Assembly: GCA_019752535.1 (NCBI GenBank)
Contig: JAIEMA010000064.1
Location: forward strand, 27,014-91,013
Direction: 5' to 3'
From: Bacteriovoracaceae bacterium
GTDB taxonomy: Bacteria; Bdellovibrionota; Bacteriovoracia; Bacteriovoracales; Bacteriovoracaceae
Length of the DNA stretch: 64,000 bases
Made by a program: the position numbers and the translations under genes. Below, piece after piece: positions 34,975-43,989 of the stretch (within the stretch, counting starts at the first letter, position 1; every line of letters begins with the position of its first letter). Under the pieces are notes generated by a model, which was not told the origin of the DNA, ran no database searches, and saw only the letters and a program-made list of their open reading frames with translations.

Positions 34975-35883
34975 ATGAAGAAAAAATTTATTCTCGTAAA
35001 CGTTTCTGGCATTGGAGATATTGTTTCGAGTTTGATAGTCGCTAATCCACTTCTTAAACTTGGCACTGTGGCCATCGTCATTCCTAAAAATTTTAAAGGT
35101 CTATTAGCCGACACTGATTTTATCGAATTCACTGACAATCAAATTCCTGAAGAAGAATTTGATGTTCTTATTGATTTAACTTCAAATACACAGAGTCGAT
35201 CTCTCACAAAAAAAATTAAAGCAAACTTTAAGCTAGGGAGAAGTAAAAACTTCTGGCATAAAATTAAATTCTCTCAAATCTATCATAAGATGGTTCCCAA
35301 ATACCCCACTTCTGATCACATCACTTGGGACTTTAAGCCTATTCTTGATTACTTAAAAATTGAATTGAGCAATACAACCTATTTGAGCACTACTTTAAAA
35401 GCCGAAGAGAAAGAAGTTTGTATTCACATCGGTGCAGATAAAGAGATTCGAAGAATTCCCATTCAATTAATCGTAAAATGTTGTGAGTATTTTCAAGAGA
35501 GAAAAATCCCTGTTCGAATCATTGGAATAGAGCAGGAGATTGTGAATGAAGTGTTGGAGCGAACAAACGCTTATCCCCTATACGAGAAAGGGAGTTTATC
35601 AGATGTAAAACGTTGGTTAAATAACTCGATAATAACCGTTGCATCGGATAGTGGTCTTTTTCATTTAGCAAGCTCTCTGAATAAAAAATCAATCGGATTG
35701 TATGGGCCAAATACTTACAAACGATCTGGATCAGTGAATCCAAATGCTCAAGTGCTTGAGCTCGATTATGATTGTCGCCCCTGTAATCAGAATGTTGCCT
35801 GTCCTTATGAGAACAAGTGCATGAAGGATATAACTTGGGAAAGTTTGAAAGCGAAGATTGAAGAAATGATGGGGACCAAGTAG
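34975..35883 (+). CDS. Glycosyltransferase family 9 (heptosyltransferase-like)
   Basis: About 302 residues. The start KKKFILVNVSGIGDIVSSLI is the acceptor-side loop of GT9, and the donor-side ASDSGLFHLASSLNKKSIG with LYGPNTYKRSG matches heptosyltransferases. A Cys-rich end (CRPCNQNVACPYENKCM) is common in this group. I chose the ATG at 34975, with AGAGAGA upstream, over the in-frame start 60 bases earlier. It probably adds a heptose or a related sugar to lipopolysaccharide core; the sugar is not certain. Confidence 0.84.
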   Translation: MKKKFILVNVSGIGDIVSSLIVANPLLKLGTVAIVIPKNFKGLLADTDFIEFTDNQIPEEEFDVLIDLTSNTQSRSLTKKIKANFKLGRSKNFWHKIKFSQIYHKMVPKYPTSDHITWDFKPILDYLKIELSNTTYLSTTLKAEEKEVCIHIGADKEIRRIPIQLIVKCCEYFQERKIPVRIIGIEQEIVNEVLERTNAYPLYEKGSLSDVKRWLNNSIITVASDSGLFHLASSLNKKSIGLYGPNTYKRSGSVNPNAQVLELDYDCRPCNQNVACPYENKCMKDITWESLKAKIEEMMGTK

Positions 35884-35893
35884 GAAATTACAG

Positions 35894-35939
35894 TTTTGCG
35901 ACGAGTTATCGTTTAAAGTTTCGCAAAAATTGTTATACT
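35894..35939 (+). promoter_or_regulatory. Probable ugd promoter region with inverted repeat
   Basis: In the 87-base gap before the UDP-glucose dehydrogenase gene, TTTTGCGA (35894-35901) and TCGCAAAA (35921-35928) form an eight-base inverted repeat with a 19-base spacer. TATACT at 35934-35939 is a good -10 element, but no strong -35 is visible. The repeat could be an operator covering the -35 region. Confidence 0.4.
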
Positions 35940-35970
35940 TTGGTGTCACTTTATATTGGAGAATCATCGC

Positions 35971-37284
35971 ATGAAAGTCACCATCATTGGCACAGGTTAC
36001 GTCGGTCTCGTTACAGGGACTTGTTTTGCTGAAATGGGTCATCAAGTGACATGCGTGGATATTGATGCGAAGAAAGTCGATCGCATGCGCTCTGGCGAGT
36101 GTCCCATCTACGAGCCGGGTCTTGAAAGCATGATGAAGTCCAATATCGAAGAGAAGCGCCTGACTTTTTCCACCACCTACGAATCTGTCACAACTTCACA
36201 AACCGTCTTCCTGGCCGTGGGGACTCCCTCATCTGAAACAGGCAAAGCTGACCTTAAGTATCTCTTCTCAGCTTGTGATGGAATCGCTCCTTACTTACAA
36301 GACGGCTCTGTCGTTGTCGTGAAATCGACTGTTCCCGTAGGAACGGGCTTTAAAGTGAGAGAGCATCTTAAAACTAAAACCAATAAAAAGTTCGTGGTTG
36401 TTAATAATCCAGAATTCCTCAAAGAAGGCTCTGCTGTTGAAGATTTCATGAAGCCTGAGAGAATTATTATCGGCTCGTATGATGAAGCCGCGGCTCAAGT
36501 CGTGGAAGAGCTCTATGAGCCGTTTAATCGTCAGGTCAAGCGCACGATCCGTATGTCGAATCTTTCTGCTGAAGTCACAAAATATGCAGCCAACTGTTTT
36601 CTCGCGACAAAAATTTCTTTCATGAACGAGATGGCCCGTCTCTGTGATGCCGTTGGAGCTGATGTCGAAGAAGTTCGCCACGGCATCTCAACGGATTCAC
36701 GTATTGGCTCTCAGTTTCTCTATCCAGGTCCTGGATATGGTGGTTCATGTTTCCCGAAAGACGTGAAGGCGCTGGTACACACGGCAGTTGAACTTGGGAT
36801 GAATCTTAAAATTGTAGAAGCCACAGAAGTCGTGAATAAAGAGCAGAAAAAATACATCGCCCAGAAAGTCCTTAAGCACTTCGGATCGGATCTTAAGGGA
36901 AAAACGTTCGCTCTTTGGGGCGTGGCTTTTAAAGCCAACACGGATGACATTCGTGAAACGCCGGCCATCGATACAGCGACAGCTCTCGTGAAAGCAGGAG
37001 CCAAGGTGCGCTTCTATGACCCGGAAGCAGGAGACAACTTCCAGTCCCATATGAATGCTCTTGAGATCCCAGTCGATCAATTTGAAAATAAGTATGATGC
37101 CTTAACGGATGCCGATGCTTTAATTGTGCTCACTGAATGGAAGCAGTTTAGAGCGCCTGACTTTGAAGAAATTAAGAGTCGACTTAAAGATAAGGTTATC
37201 TTTGATGGCAGAAATCTCTATAACACTCAAAAAATTCAAGAGATGGGCTTTAAGTACTTTGCAGTAGGAAAAAAGATTAACTAG
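35971..37284 (+). CDS. ugd: UDP-glucose 6-dehydrogenase
   Basis: 437 residues. NAD loop VTIIGTGYVGLVTGTCFAEM, NNPEFLKEGSAVEDF, and the catalytic Cys in GYGGSCFPKDVKAL are diagnostic; the C-terminal FALWGVAFKANTDDIRETP domain is complete. It oxidises UDP-glucose to UDP-glucuronate for acidic polysaccharides. I chose ATG 35971 (TGGAGA eight bases upstream) over the in-frame codon at 35956. The gene looks monocistronic; its 3' end overlaps the convergent DltD-like gene by four bases. Confidence 0.96.
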   Translation: MKVTIIGTGYVGLVTGTCFAEMGHQVTCVDIDAKKVDRMRSGECPIYEPGLESMMKSNIEEKRLTFSTTYESVTTSQTVFLAVGTPSSETGKADLKYLFSACDGIAPYLQDGSVVVVKSTVPVGTGFKVREHLKTKTNKKFVVVNNPEFLKEGSAVEDFMKPERIIIGSYDEAAAQVVEELYEPFNRQVKRTIRMSNLSAEVTKYAANCFLATKISFMNEMARLCDAVGADVEEVRHGISTDSRIGSQFLYPGPGYGGSCFPKDVKALVHTAVELGMNLKIVEATEVVNKEQKKYIAQKVLKHFGSDLKGKTFALWGVAFKANTDDIRETPAIDTATALVKAGAKVRFYDPEAGDNFQSHMNALEIPVDQFENKYDALTDADALIVLTEWKQFRAPDFEEIKSRLKDKVIFDGRNLYNTQKIQEMGFKYFAVGKKIN

Positions 37285-38258
37285 AGTCTTTTTCCAAGAG
37301 CCTCAGGCCAGCTCTCATGTCTTTGGCAGAAGATGTGTTTGAGTATCTCATTTGAAAAATCATGATTCGGGTGATTCGAGTTACCGAAATGGTGACGATC
37401 GCTAAACGGTGCGATCTCAGGAACATCAAAGTCATAAACTTCATCAAATGTTTCTTTTAAAATGGATTTAAATTTATCGAGTTGCACTTTGAGATGTGTG
37501 TCTTGATTGATGCGATTGATGTGCTCAATGGAGTAGGGAGCTGTTATAACGACTAAGCGAAAATGATTTTCATCCGAGAGCTTTTTGATCTCTCTGAGCA
37601 TCTCAATTCTCTTCTCACTTAAAACATAGTTTGGATAATTGAACTGATTGACTTCGACGGGACCTGGTGAGTAAGGCTCTCTTCTATGATCTCCGTCTTC
37701 CAAATAAGCATGTTCAGCTTTTCCAAAGAGATTCACCCAAACCACTTTAAATGAATCGCCCAACGCCTCTAGCGAGAGATAAGCATCCTTAAGGAATTTC
37801 TCATCAACTTGAACTTCAGTAGAGTTTAAAAAACGTGAAAGGGGAGAAGAGAAGAACATATCATCAGTTTTGATGTTTTTATTGAGTTGTTCAAAATCGA
37901 GAACTAAAAAAAAGAGTTTGGGTTTGTTGGTTTGTAAAATATGTCTTGTGATCGCTAGAAAATCCTCTGGTGTTGCACTTTGAGTGGCGTAGTTATAACT
38001 GGCCAGACCTGTGCATTCCTTTAAGATCTTTGTTTCATAACGATGGGCCGTACTGGATCCTATGATGAACGCCTCATATTTTTTATCCCGATACTGGATT
38101 TGATTAAATTTATTCTCACGAGCAAAATCCACTGCTTTCGTTTCAAAGCCGAAGGGATTAAATCCGTACTTGTTGTAAGGATCAACGGAGAGAATGAAGC
38201 CATAAAGGCTTGAGAAGAGAAGAGCTGAAGAGAGTAAAAAAATCGAAATAAATTTCAT
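37281..38258 (-). CDS. DltD-like SGNH-fold exported protein
   Basis: 325 residues with an N-terminal anchor (ISIFLLSSALLFSSLYGFIL) followed by an extracytoplasmic domain. The nucleophile-elbow-like segment AFIIGSSTAHRYETK is near residue 70, and SDRHHFGNSNHPNHD near residue 300 supplies the Asp/His end of an SGNH-type site. It follows the MBOAT gene by one base. By position (AMP ligase, carrier protein, MBOAT, then this gene) it takes the DltD place in a Dlt-like system and probably hands the acyl group to its acceptor outside the membrane. Confidence 0.68.
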   Translation of the reverse strand: MKFISIFLLSSALLFSSLYGFILSVDPYNKYGFNPFGFETKAVDFARENKFNQIQYRDKKYEAFIIGSSTAHRYETKILKECTGLASYNYATQSATPEDFLAITRHILQTNKPKLFFLVLDFEQLNKNIKTDDMFFSSPLSRFLNSTEVQVDEKFLKDAYLSLEALGDSFKVVWVNLFGKAEHAYLEDGDHRREPYSPGPVEVNQFNYPNYVLSEKRIEMLREIKKLSDENHFRLVVITAPYSIEHINRINQDTHLKVQLDKFKSILKETFDEVYDFDVPEIAPFSDRHHFGNSNHPNHDFSNEILKHIFCQRHESWPEALGKRL

Positions 38259-38259
38259 A

Positions 38260-39641
38260 TTAAAAATTAAAATAAATAAACTCTGTTATTTGATTGAGTC
38301 CAAATAAACAGAAAGTAAAAATCACACTTAAAGTAAAAGCCATTTTAGGAGTGGGAGAAAATTTCTTTAAAAGCTGTGCCGACGTCTGCGTGCGATAAAT
38401 CAAAAACCAAACGGCGAGTAGTCCCACAAGAAAGAGATAATCATTCGGCTTTAAATACGTTCCCATGGAGAAATTGTATTGGGAGAGCATCCCCACAGAT
38501 TTGAGGCCAATTTTGGGTATCACAACACCATTGAATCCGATGAGGCCTTGAAGGATCTTGAGAGCGTGAGAGGGAGAGCTGGCCCTAAAGAGCACGAAGG
38601 CAGCATTGACAAAATTGACGGTCCAAAAAATCGCCCATCCCTCTTTCATCTTCATTTTCTTTTTTTTGCGGATATGATTCACGATGAGGGCGAAACCGTG
38701 AATAGCGCCATAGTAGGCAAAATTGATATTCGAGCCATGCCATACCCCCGCCAAAAACATCGCCGTAAAAGTTGCCACCATCGTTGTTTGAAACGTGATT
38801 GAAGGCATCGCACGGACAATCGGGGTGAAAATATAGGCGTTAATAAATTGCGTGAGGGTCATATGCCAGCGAGACCAAAAATCGATCACGTTCTTTGCTT
38901 TAAATGGTGAGTTAAAGTTCACCGGAATGGTCAGTCCCATCATTAACGCCACCCCGATCGCCATGTCAGAGTAGCCGCTAAAATCAAAATAGACTTGAAA
39001 GGTGTACGAGAGGGTTGTTTTCCAAGCGGCCAGAAGAGGGAGAAGGGTTGGACTTCTAAACCCCTCATTGGCCCATTTCGCAAAAAGCTCTGCGATTAAG
39101 ATCTTTTTAGAGAGACCAATCACAAAGAGAAAAATTCCCTTCTGCAAATGTTCTATATGAAACGCAGGGATTTGTTTAACAAGGGATCTCACTGAGGTGA
39201 TAGGGCCAGAGACAACTGTCGGAAAAAAAGTCACAGAAAAAAGATAATTCAAAAAGGGCGGTGGTGGCATTAAGCCCTGGTGAACATCAACGAGATAGGC
39301 AATCTGCTGAAGCGTATAAAAACTAATTCCGATGGGGATCAAGATGTTCTGTAAGAATGAATATTTAAAAACACAAAGCAGAGAAATATTGACACTCACG
39401 CCTAGGAAAATCAGAAAGCTGTTTGGTTTTTTTCAATAAGTTTCGACAGGCCATAATTAAAGAGAATAGAAATGATGAGGATTAAAGCATTCGTTTTTGA
39501 AAACAGGGCATAAAAGAAAAGTGAGGCAAGCACCGTCCAAATCTGGGCAGACTTAACAAAACCCTTCCTGTTTAAAGGCCAATAAACCAAGAGGAAGACG
39601 GGCAGAAAAAGAAATATAAACTTATAGGAATTAAAGAGCAT
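38260..39641 (-). pseudogene. MBOAT acyltransferase (DltB-like), frame broken at A-run
   Basis: Two frames together encode one 460-residue MBOAT. Frame one (39641 to 39411, 76 codons) starts FNSYKFIFLFLPVFLLVYWP, the usual MBOAT N-terminus, and stops soon after KLIEKNQ. Frame two continues with PNSFLIFLGVSVNISLLCVF and carries all core motifs: PIGISFYTLQQIAYLVD, VYFDFSGYSDMAIG, FWSRWHMTLTQF and the catalytic His in AGVWHGSNINFAYYG. The switch is -1 and falls exactly on an A AAA AAC heptamer (39426-39432). It may be a slippage-dependent active gene, a phase-off state, a pseudogene or a base-calling error in the A7 run. Neighbouring genes are intact and tightly spaced. Confidence 0.8.
39426..39432 (-). 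other. A AAA AAC slippery heptamer at frame junction
   Basis: On the minus strand the zero frame reads GAA AAA AAC, the canonical X XXY YYZ layout. Slipping back one base leads directly into the second MBOAT frame (CCA AAC AGC). It lies in an A7 run (39427-39433). I see no strong stem-loop just downstream, which weakens the ribosomal-frameshift reading and leaves polymerase slippage as an alternative. Confidence 0.6.
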
Positions 39642-39642
39642 A

Positions 39643-39882
39643 CTAGCTGGTTTTCTTCTTAATCAATTCGACCATCTCGCCCACGTTTTTTAATTCCTGA
39701 AGTTCACCCAAGGCGAATCTCACTTTGTAGTGCTTCTCGATCATAGAGATGAGCTGCAAATGAGTCATCGAGTTCCATTCATCCACGTCATCTGCTGTCG
39801 TTTCTAGACTAAACTCAATATCATCATTTTCAAAAGCTTCGCGAGCAATCGTAGTCAGTGTGTTAAGGATATCCATGGTCAT
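39643..39882 (-). CDS. Acyl/aminoacyl carrier protein (DltC-like)
   Basis: 79-residue acidic helical protein with DEWNSMTHLQLISMIEKHY; Ser38 is the expected phosphopantetheine site. A hydrophobic second helix and the closing VGEMVELIKKK complete the carrier fold. Its ATG overlaps the stop of the AMP-ligase gene (ATGA), and its stop lies one base before the MBOAT start. It would carry the acyl or aminoacyl group activated by the ligase to the MBOAT. Confidence 0.88.
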   Translation of the reverse strand: MTMDILNTLTTIAREAFENDDIEFSLETTADDVDEWNSMTHLQLISMIEKHYKVRFALGELQELKNVGEMVELIKKKTS

Positions 39883-41300
39883 GCCTTTTTCTTTTCAAGA
39901 TACCAACTCTTCAAAGTTTTTTTACACACTTTGCCAGAGTTATTAGTTGGAAATGCGTCAATGAAAACAATTTTTTCAGGAATTTGATAGTCGAGTAGAG
40001 TTTTAAGAAGTTCAGCCTTGAGCTCTTTGACCGAAATTTCTTTCTCTAAAATGATAAATCCCACCATGAATAGATCGGCTTCCGCTCTCTCTACAGCAAT
40101 AGTCACTGAATCTTTTACAAAAGGATTTCTTGTTATGTAGGAATCAATATCGAGAAGATCAACTCTAAAGCCTCGAACTTTAATCGTATCATCGAGACGA
40201 CCCACGATGTAGTAGTCGCCCTTCTCATCACAGAATGCAATGTCGCCCGTTTTGTAATGAACTTCACCATCCGCTTTAATCATGGCTTTGGCCGTCTGTT
40301 CGGGATTGTTGATGTATCCCTTCATGAGTTGAATGCCACTGAGTAGAAGTTCTGTTTCTACGATTTTACAGCTTGTATTGGGCAGGGGCTTACCAATAGA
40401 AACATTGGATTCGCGAATATCTTCACTGGGATTGAAACTCAGTTTTTTGAAATGAGAAAAAACAGTTGACTCTGTAGGCCCATAACCATTGATGACAGTC
40501 GAGTCTTTCGGCATGTGCTTAAGACACTTGTCATAGAGACCTTGGGTGAATCTTGAGCCAGCTAAAATAAGATGCTTTAAACTTTTTAAGTTGGCTTTAT
40601 CTGCGACAAGATCCGAGAAAAGCATATTGATGTTGTTCGGCACAGTATTGATTGTAGTGATCTGATAATCTTCAATTTCTTTAGCGAGCCTAAAAGTGTT
40701 CGCTTCCCAGTGAGAGATATACATTTCGATATTTTTAAAAACGAAGAGACCTAATTCAACCAATGAAATATCAAACGTAAACTCCGTGATCTCTAATAAT
40801 TTATGATTTGAATTAATCTCGCTGAAGCAGCTCTCTATCCAAGCATAGAAATTGGTAAGAGCTTTGCGCTGGATGATGACCCCTTTGGGTCTTCCAGTTG
40901 AGCCAGAAGTAAATAGAATGTACGCCTCATCTTCGAGGTTTACTGTCGGAGTGAGAACGACGCCTGGAGCTGTGGCAAGTATCTCCGGAAGTTTTTTCTC
41001 ATCGATGAGTAGAGAAAAACCAGAGTCTTCTCTTATTTGCTCAATCCGACTTTCGGGATAGTTGGCCATCATCGGAATATAGCAGATGCCTAATTCCTGG
41101 CAGGTTAAAATGGATAAGACGTATTGATAATCGCGATCTAGCTTGATGGCGACTCTTTGACCTAAGCAATTCTTTGAAAGATAGGTTTTGAGACTTTGAT
41201 ATTGAGAAGCGACCTGTGCCTGAGACAGTAGATTTCCATTTCTGTCATGAAGCTTAAATGGACCACTCAATCTTTTATTGATGGCATTACTGATGAGCAT
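39879..41300 (-). CDS. AMP-dependent acyl/amino acid ligase (DltA-like adenylation domain)
   Basis: About 473 residues, stand-alone adenylation enzyme. Core motifs are present in order: LFTSGSTGRPKGVI (P-loop), NGYGPTESTVF, KTGDIAF, VGRLDDTIKVRGFRVD and the catalytic Lys in NNSGKVCKK. It loads a carboxylic acid, probably an amino acid, on the carrier protein encoded next. The specificity pocket cannot be assigned by eye. I chose ATG 41300, with GAGG seven bases upstream, over an in-frame GTG at 41312; it overlaps the sulfatase gene by 14 bases. Confidence 0.87.
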   Translation of the reverse strand: MLISNAINKRLSGPFKLHDRNGNLLSQAQVASQYQSLKTYLSKNCLGQRVAIKLDRDYQYVLSILTCQELGICYIPMMANYPESRIEQIREDSGFSLLIDEKKLPEILATAPGVVLTPTVNLEDEAYILFTSGSTGRPKGVIIQRKALTNFYAWIESCFSEINSNHKLLEITEFTFDISLVELGLFVFKNIEMYISHWEANTFRLAKEIEDYQITTINTVPNNINMLFSDLVADKANLKSLKHLILAGSRFTQGLYDKCLKHMPKDSTVINGYGPTESTVFSHFKKLSFNPSEDIRESNVSIGKPLPNTSCKIVETELLLSGIQLMKGYINNPEQTAKAMIKADGEVHYKTGDIAFCDEKGDYYIVGRLDDTIKVRGFRVDLLDIDSYITRNPFVKDSVTIAVERAEADLFMVGFIILEKEISVKELKAELLKTLLDYQIPEKIVFIDAFPTNNSGKVCKKTLKSWYLEKKKA

Positions 41301-42903
41301 AGGGAGCCTCACTTGATGTTAATTCTTTTTTTCCGGCCAATCCATCGATGTCATTGCCATAGATTTGAAAGTCTAAAACTTCTTGATTGGATTGAATCGA
41401 TGTTTTGTAGCCCAACATTTTTAATAAAAACATTTCGATATTAAAGGCGGTAATATTTTTTAATCCTGCAAAATGTTGCTTCATGATTTCTTTCGCATTA
41501 CGAGTCATCATCAAAAAGGGAATTAAATAAGAGGGCTCTTTTAAAGCCCCATGCCCCCAAACCCCCATTTCACCCAGGCCTTCTCCATGATCAGAGAGAT
41601 AAATCATAAGAGTGTCTTTCTCATGTGACTTGATAGCGATAGAGAGCTCTTGCATAAAACGATCAAACTCGAGAACGGAGTTGTCATAATCATCCACTCG
41701 CTCATTTTGAGCTTTAAAGATCTTTTTATCGGGATCAGATCTTAAAGCGTAGGGCCCGTGAGAGCCTCGTTGGTGGAGGACGAAGAATTTTTTTCCCGGC
41801 TCATTGAGGCGCGCTTTAAGAAGTTTAATCAATTCCTTGTCATCAGCTGAATCAGCAATCCGATCGCCTTGAGGAATATCTTCAAACGTTTTGAGTTCAT
41901 CCACCATCGTGTGACAAATCATGGGGATGATATAGCGAAGTTGTTGCTGAGACTGAGAAGAAAAGAAGTAATTTTTAAATCCACTTTCTCTGGCTTTCTT
42001 AAAGAGACAGCGTTTGCCTTGAGCAATCACACCAGAGCCACTGACTCCATAAGTCGCATTCATAAAAAAAGCGATGGTGATGTCAGTCGAAACTCCAGAT
42101 GAAATGGCTTTATTAAAAGCAAAATGCGGATTCGTTTTTTGAGACTTAAGGAAGGGAGTGGTGTCTCTCTCGTAGCCAAATAGGGATTGATGATTGGGAG
42201 TGAGACTTTCTCCTAAAACCAGAATCACATTTTGATAGCTCGAATTGGCGGGAATAATTTCCAAGCTATCGGCCATCAGAGGCTTATGGTCTGAGGCATG
42301 GTTGCGATTCATTTTTAACGGTAGAATTTTTCCTAAAAAATATGAAATCGAAAGATACACATTCATGCCGTAGAGTTCTTGATCTGTGGGCTGGCGTCCC
42401 CAATTGTTACCGGTGAGAAGTGTTCTCAGAGGGTAGTAGGTGAGGCTTAAGCTTAAAATGAGGGAGAGCCATGGCAGGGTGACAAACTTTAAGCGGCTTT
42501 GAGTGAAGTAGAGAACCAGCATAAAGGGCAGAGTAAATAAAAGGGGAACACCCAAATGATAGGTCTCTTGGACCAACGTTCCTGAGACTTCATTAAATTG
42601 AGCAAACAGCAGCCAGATTTCAATCGGAAGGGCCTGCGTTCCATAATAGGAGAGATGACCCATTTGCATGAATGCGAGAATCATGATGAACGTTGAAAAC
42701 AGATATCTTAAGCCCTTGGGACGGATGAATGAGAACAAGAGAAAGAAAAAATAAATCAGGACATACTTTCCGGCCGGAAGGTTGGAGAAGGGAATTCCTT
42801 TATAGATCTGGAAGCCCATTTGCTGAATGAGGGTAAAAGCCCAAACCATGAGGGCCCAAAGGAGATTTCCCCTAATTTTTTGCAAAAAATTGAACGCAAG
42901 CAT
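41287..42903 (-). CDS. Sulfatase-fold membrane transferase (EptA/phosphoethanolamine transferase-like)
   Basis: About 538 residues: five N-terminal membrane helices, then an alkaline-phosphatase-fold domain. The motifs are VILVLGESLTPNHQSLFGY, the Thr region SSGVSTDITIAFF, HQRGSHGPY and the metal-binding YLSDHGEGLGE, as in EptA/OpgE/CptA phosphoethanolamine transferases. It would move phosphoethanolamine or a similar group from a phospholipid to lipopolysaccharide or glycan in the periplasm. I chose ATG 42903, because the longer frame to 43005 overlaps the divergent GT4 gene. It is the first gene of the Dlt-like operon. Confidence 0.85.
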   Translation of the reverse strand: MLAFNFLQKIRGNLLWALMVWAFTLIQQMGFQIYKGIPFSNLPAGKYVLIYFFFLLFSFIRPKGLRYLFSTFIMILAFMQMGHLSYYGTQALPIEIWLLFAQFNEVSGTLVQETYHLGVPLLFTLPFMLVLYFTQSRLKFVTLPWLSLILSLSLTYYPLRTLLTGNNWGRQPTDQELYGMNVYLSISYFLGKILPLKMNRNHASDHKPLMADSLEIIPANSSYQNVILVLGESLTPNHQSLFGYERDTTPFLKSQKTNPHFAFNKAISSGVSTDITIAFFMNATYGVSGSGVIAQGKRCLFKKARESGFKNYFFSSQSQQQLRYIIPMICHTMVDELKTFEDIPQGDRIADSADDKELIKLLKARLNEPGKKFFVLHQRGSHGPYALRSDPDKKIFKAQNERVDDYDNSVLEFDRFMQELSIAIKSHEKDTLMIYLSDHGEGLGEMGVWGHGALKEPSYLIPFLMMTRNAKEIMKQHFAGLKNITAFNIEMFLLKMLGYKTSIQSNQEVLDFQIYGNDIDGLAGKKELTSSEAPYAHQ

Positions 42904-42939
42904 GGTGATAAATATGTCATAATTAGAGGCATAAATCTT

Positions 42940-43989
42940 ATGAAAGTTTGTTTTTTCAATACGAATAAAGCCTGGGGAGGCGGTGAAAAGTGGCATCTTA
43001 GTCACGCGTTAAAGCTGCGTGATCTTGGATATGAAACTTTGCTCGTGGCCCAAAGTGATTCAGAGCTCAAAAAGCGCGCTCAAGGGGTAAAGGTTTTTGA
43101 TCTTAATCTCTCCAACTTGAGCTTTCTTAATCCTTTTAAGCTCTATAAAGCGGCTCAAATTTTGAAAAAAAACCAAGTGGACGTTTTGATTGTGAATCTC
43201 CCGATTGATTTAAAAGTCGGAGGCTTTGCTGCAAAAATCGCCGGTGTAAAAAAAATTGTTTATCGCCGAGGCATGCCCCATCCTTTACGCAATACTTTGC
43301 TCAATCGTCTTTTGTTCAAATATGTCTTGGATGGAGTGATCGTAAACTCGAAAGAAATTGGCCGCACTCTCAGCCAAGGAAATGAATCTTGGTTTCCAAC
43401 GAAGAAAATGAAACTTGTCTATAATGGGGTTGATCTCTCTCATCATCATGAACGCGCGCCTATTAAGTTTGATAAACTTATTATTGGCAGTGCCGGACGT
43501 CTGACTGAACAGAAAGGGCAGTTTTATCTTATTGAGTTGGCAAAACTTCTTAAAAGTGAAGGAGTTGATTTTAAAATTCTTTTGGCAGGCGAAGGGGAGC
43601 TTCGAGAGAGTTTAAAACGCAAAATCCAAGAGGCTCAACTTGAATCTCAAATAGAGCTCTTAGGACATGTCAGTGACATGAAGAAGTTTTTTGAAAGCAT
43701 TGAAATTTTTGTCTTCCCAAGTCTTTTTGAAGGATCGGCGAACACATTGATTGAAGCGCTCTATTATGAAGTCCCAATTGTGGCTTGGGATGTAAGTTCT
43801 AACGCTGAAGTCATTGATGAATTCCTAGTCAAACCTTTTGATATTTCTGAGATGAAAAATCACATTCTCTCTTTGCATCATGATCAACATTTAAGGCAAA
43901 AACTCATTGAGCAGGGAAGAGTGAGTCTTAAAGAAAAATTTGATAGCCAAAAAAATCTTGATCAGCTCCTAGAGTTTATCTCCCTCTAA
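42940..43989 (+). CDS. Glycosyltransferase family 4
   Basis: About 349 residues. GT-B protein with NTNKAWGGGEKWHLSHAL at the acceptor side, YNGVDLSHH, GSAGRLTEQKGQFYLIELA, FVFPSLFEGSANTLIEALYY and the EVPIVAWDVSSNAEVI loop. It resembles enzymes that extend lipopolysaccharide core. ATG 42940 has GAGG about nine bases upstream; the longer frame from 42820 lies inside the divergent sulfatase gene. Divergent starts only 36 bases apart imply overlapping promoters. Confidence 0.9.
   Translation: MKVCFFNTNKAWGGGEKWHLSHALKLRDLGYETLLVAQSDSELKKRAQGVKVFDLNLSNLSFLNPFKLYKAAQILKKNQVDVLIVNLPIDLKVGGFAAKIAGVKKIVYRRGMPHPLRNTLLNRLLFKYVLDGVIVNSKEIGRTLSQGNESWFPTKKMKLVYNGVDLSHHHERAPIKFDKLIIGSAGRLTEQKGQFYLIELAKLLKSEGVDFKILLAGEGELRESLKRKIQEAQLESQIELLGHVSDMKKFFESIEIFVFPSLFEGSANTLIEALYYEVPIVAWDVSSNAEVIDEFLVKPFDISEMKNHILSLHHDQHLRQKLIEQGRVSLKEKFDSQKNLDQLLEFISL

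Noticed and set aside
36295..37080. Several 90-130 residue minus-strand frames inside ugd
   Set aside because: They are antisense shadows of a strongly conserved gene and have no recognisable domains or ribosome binding sites.
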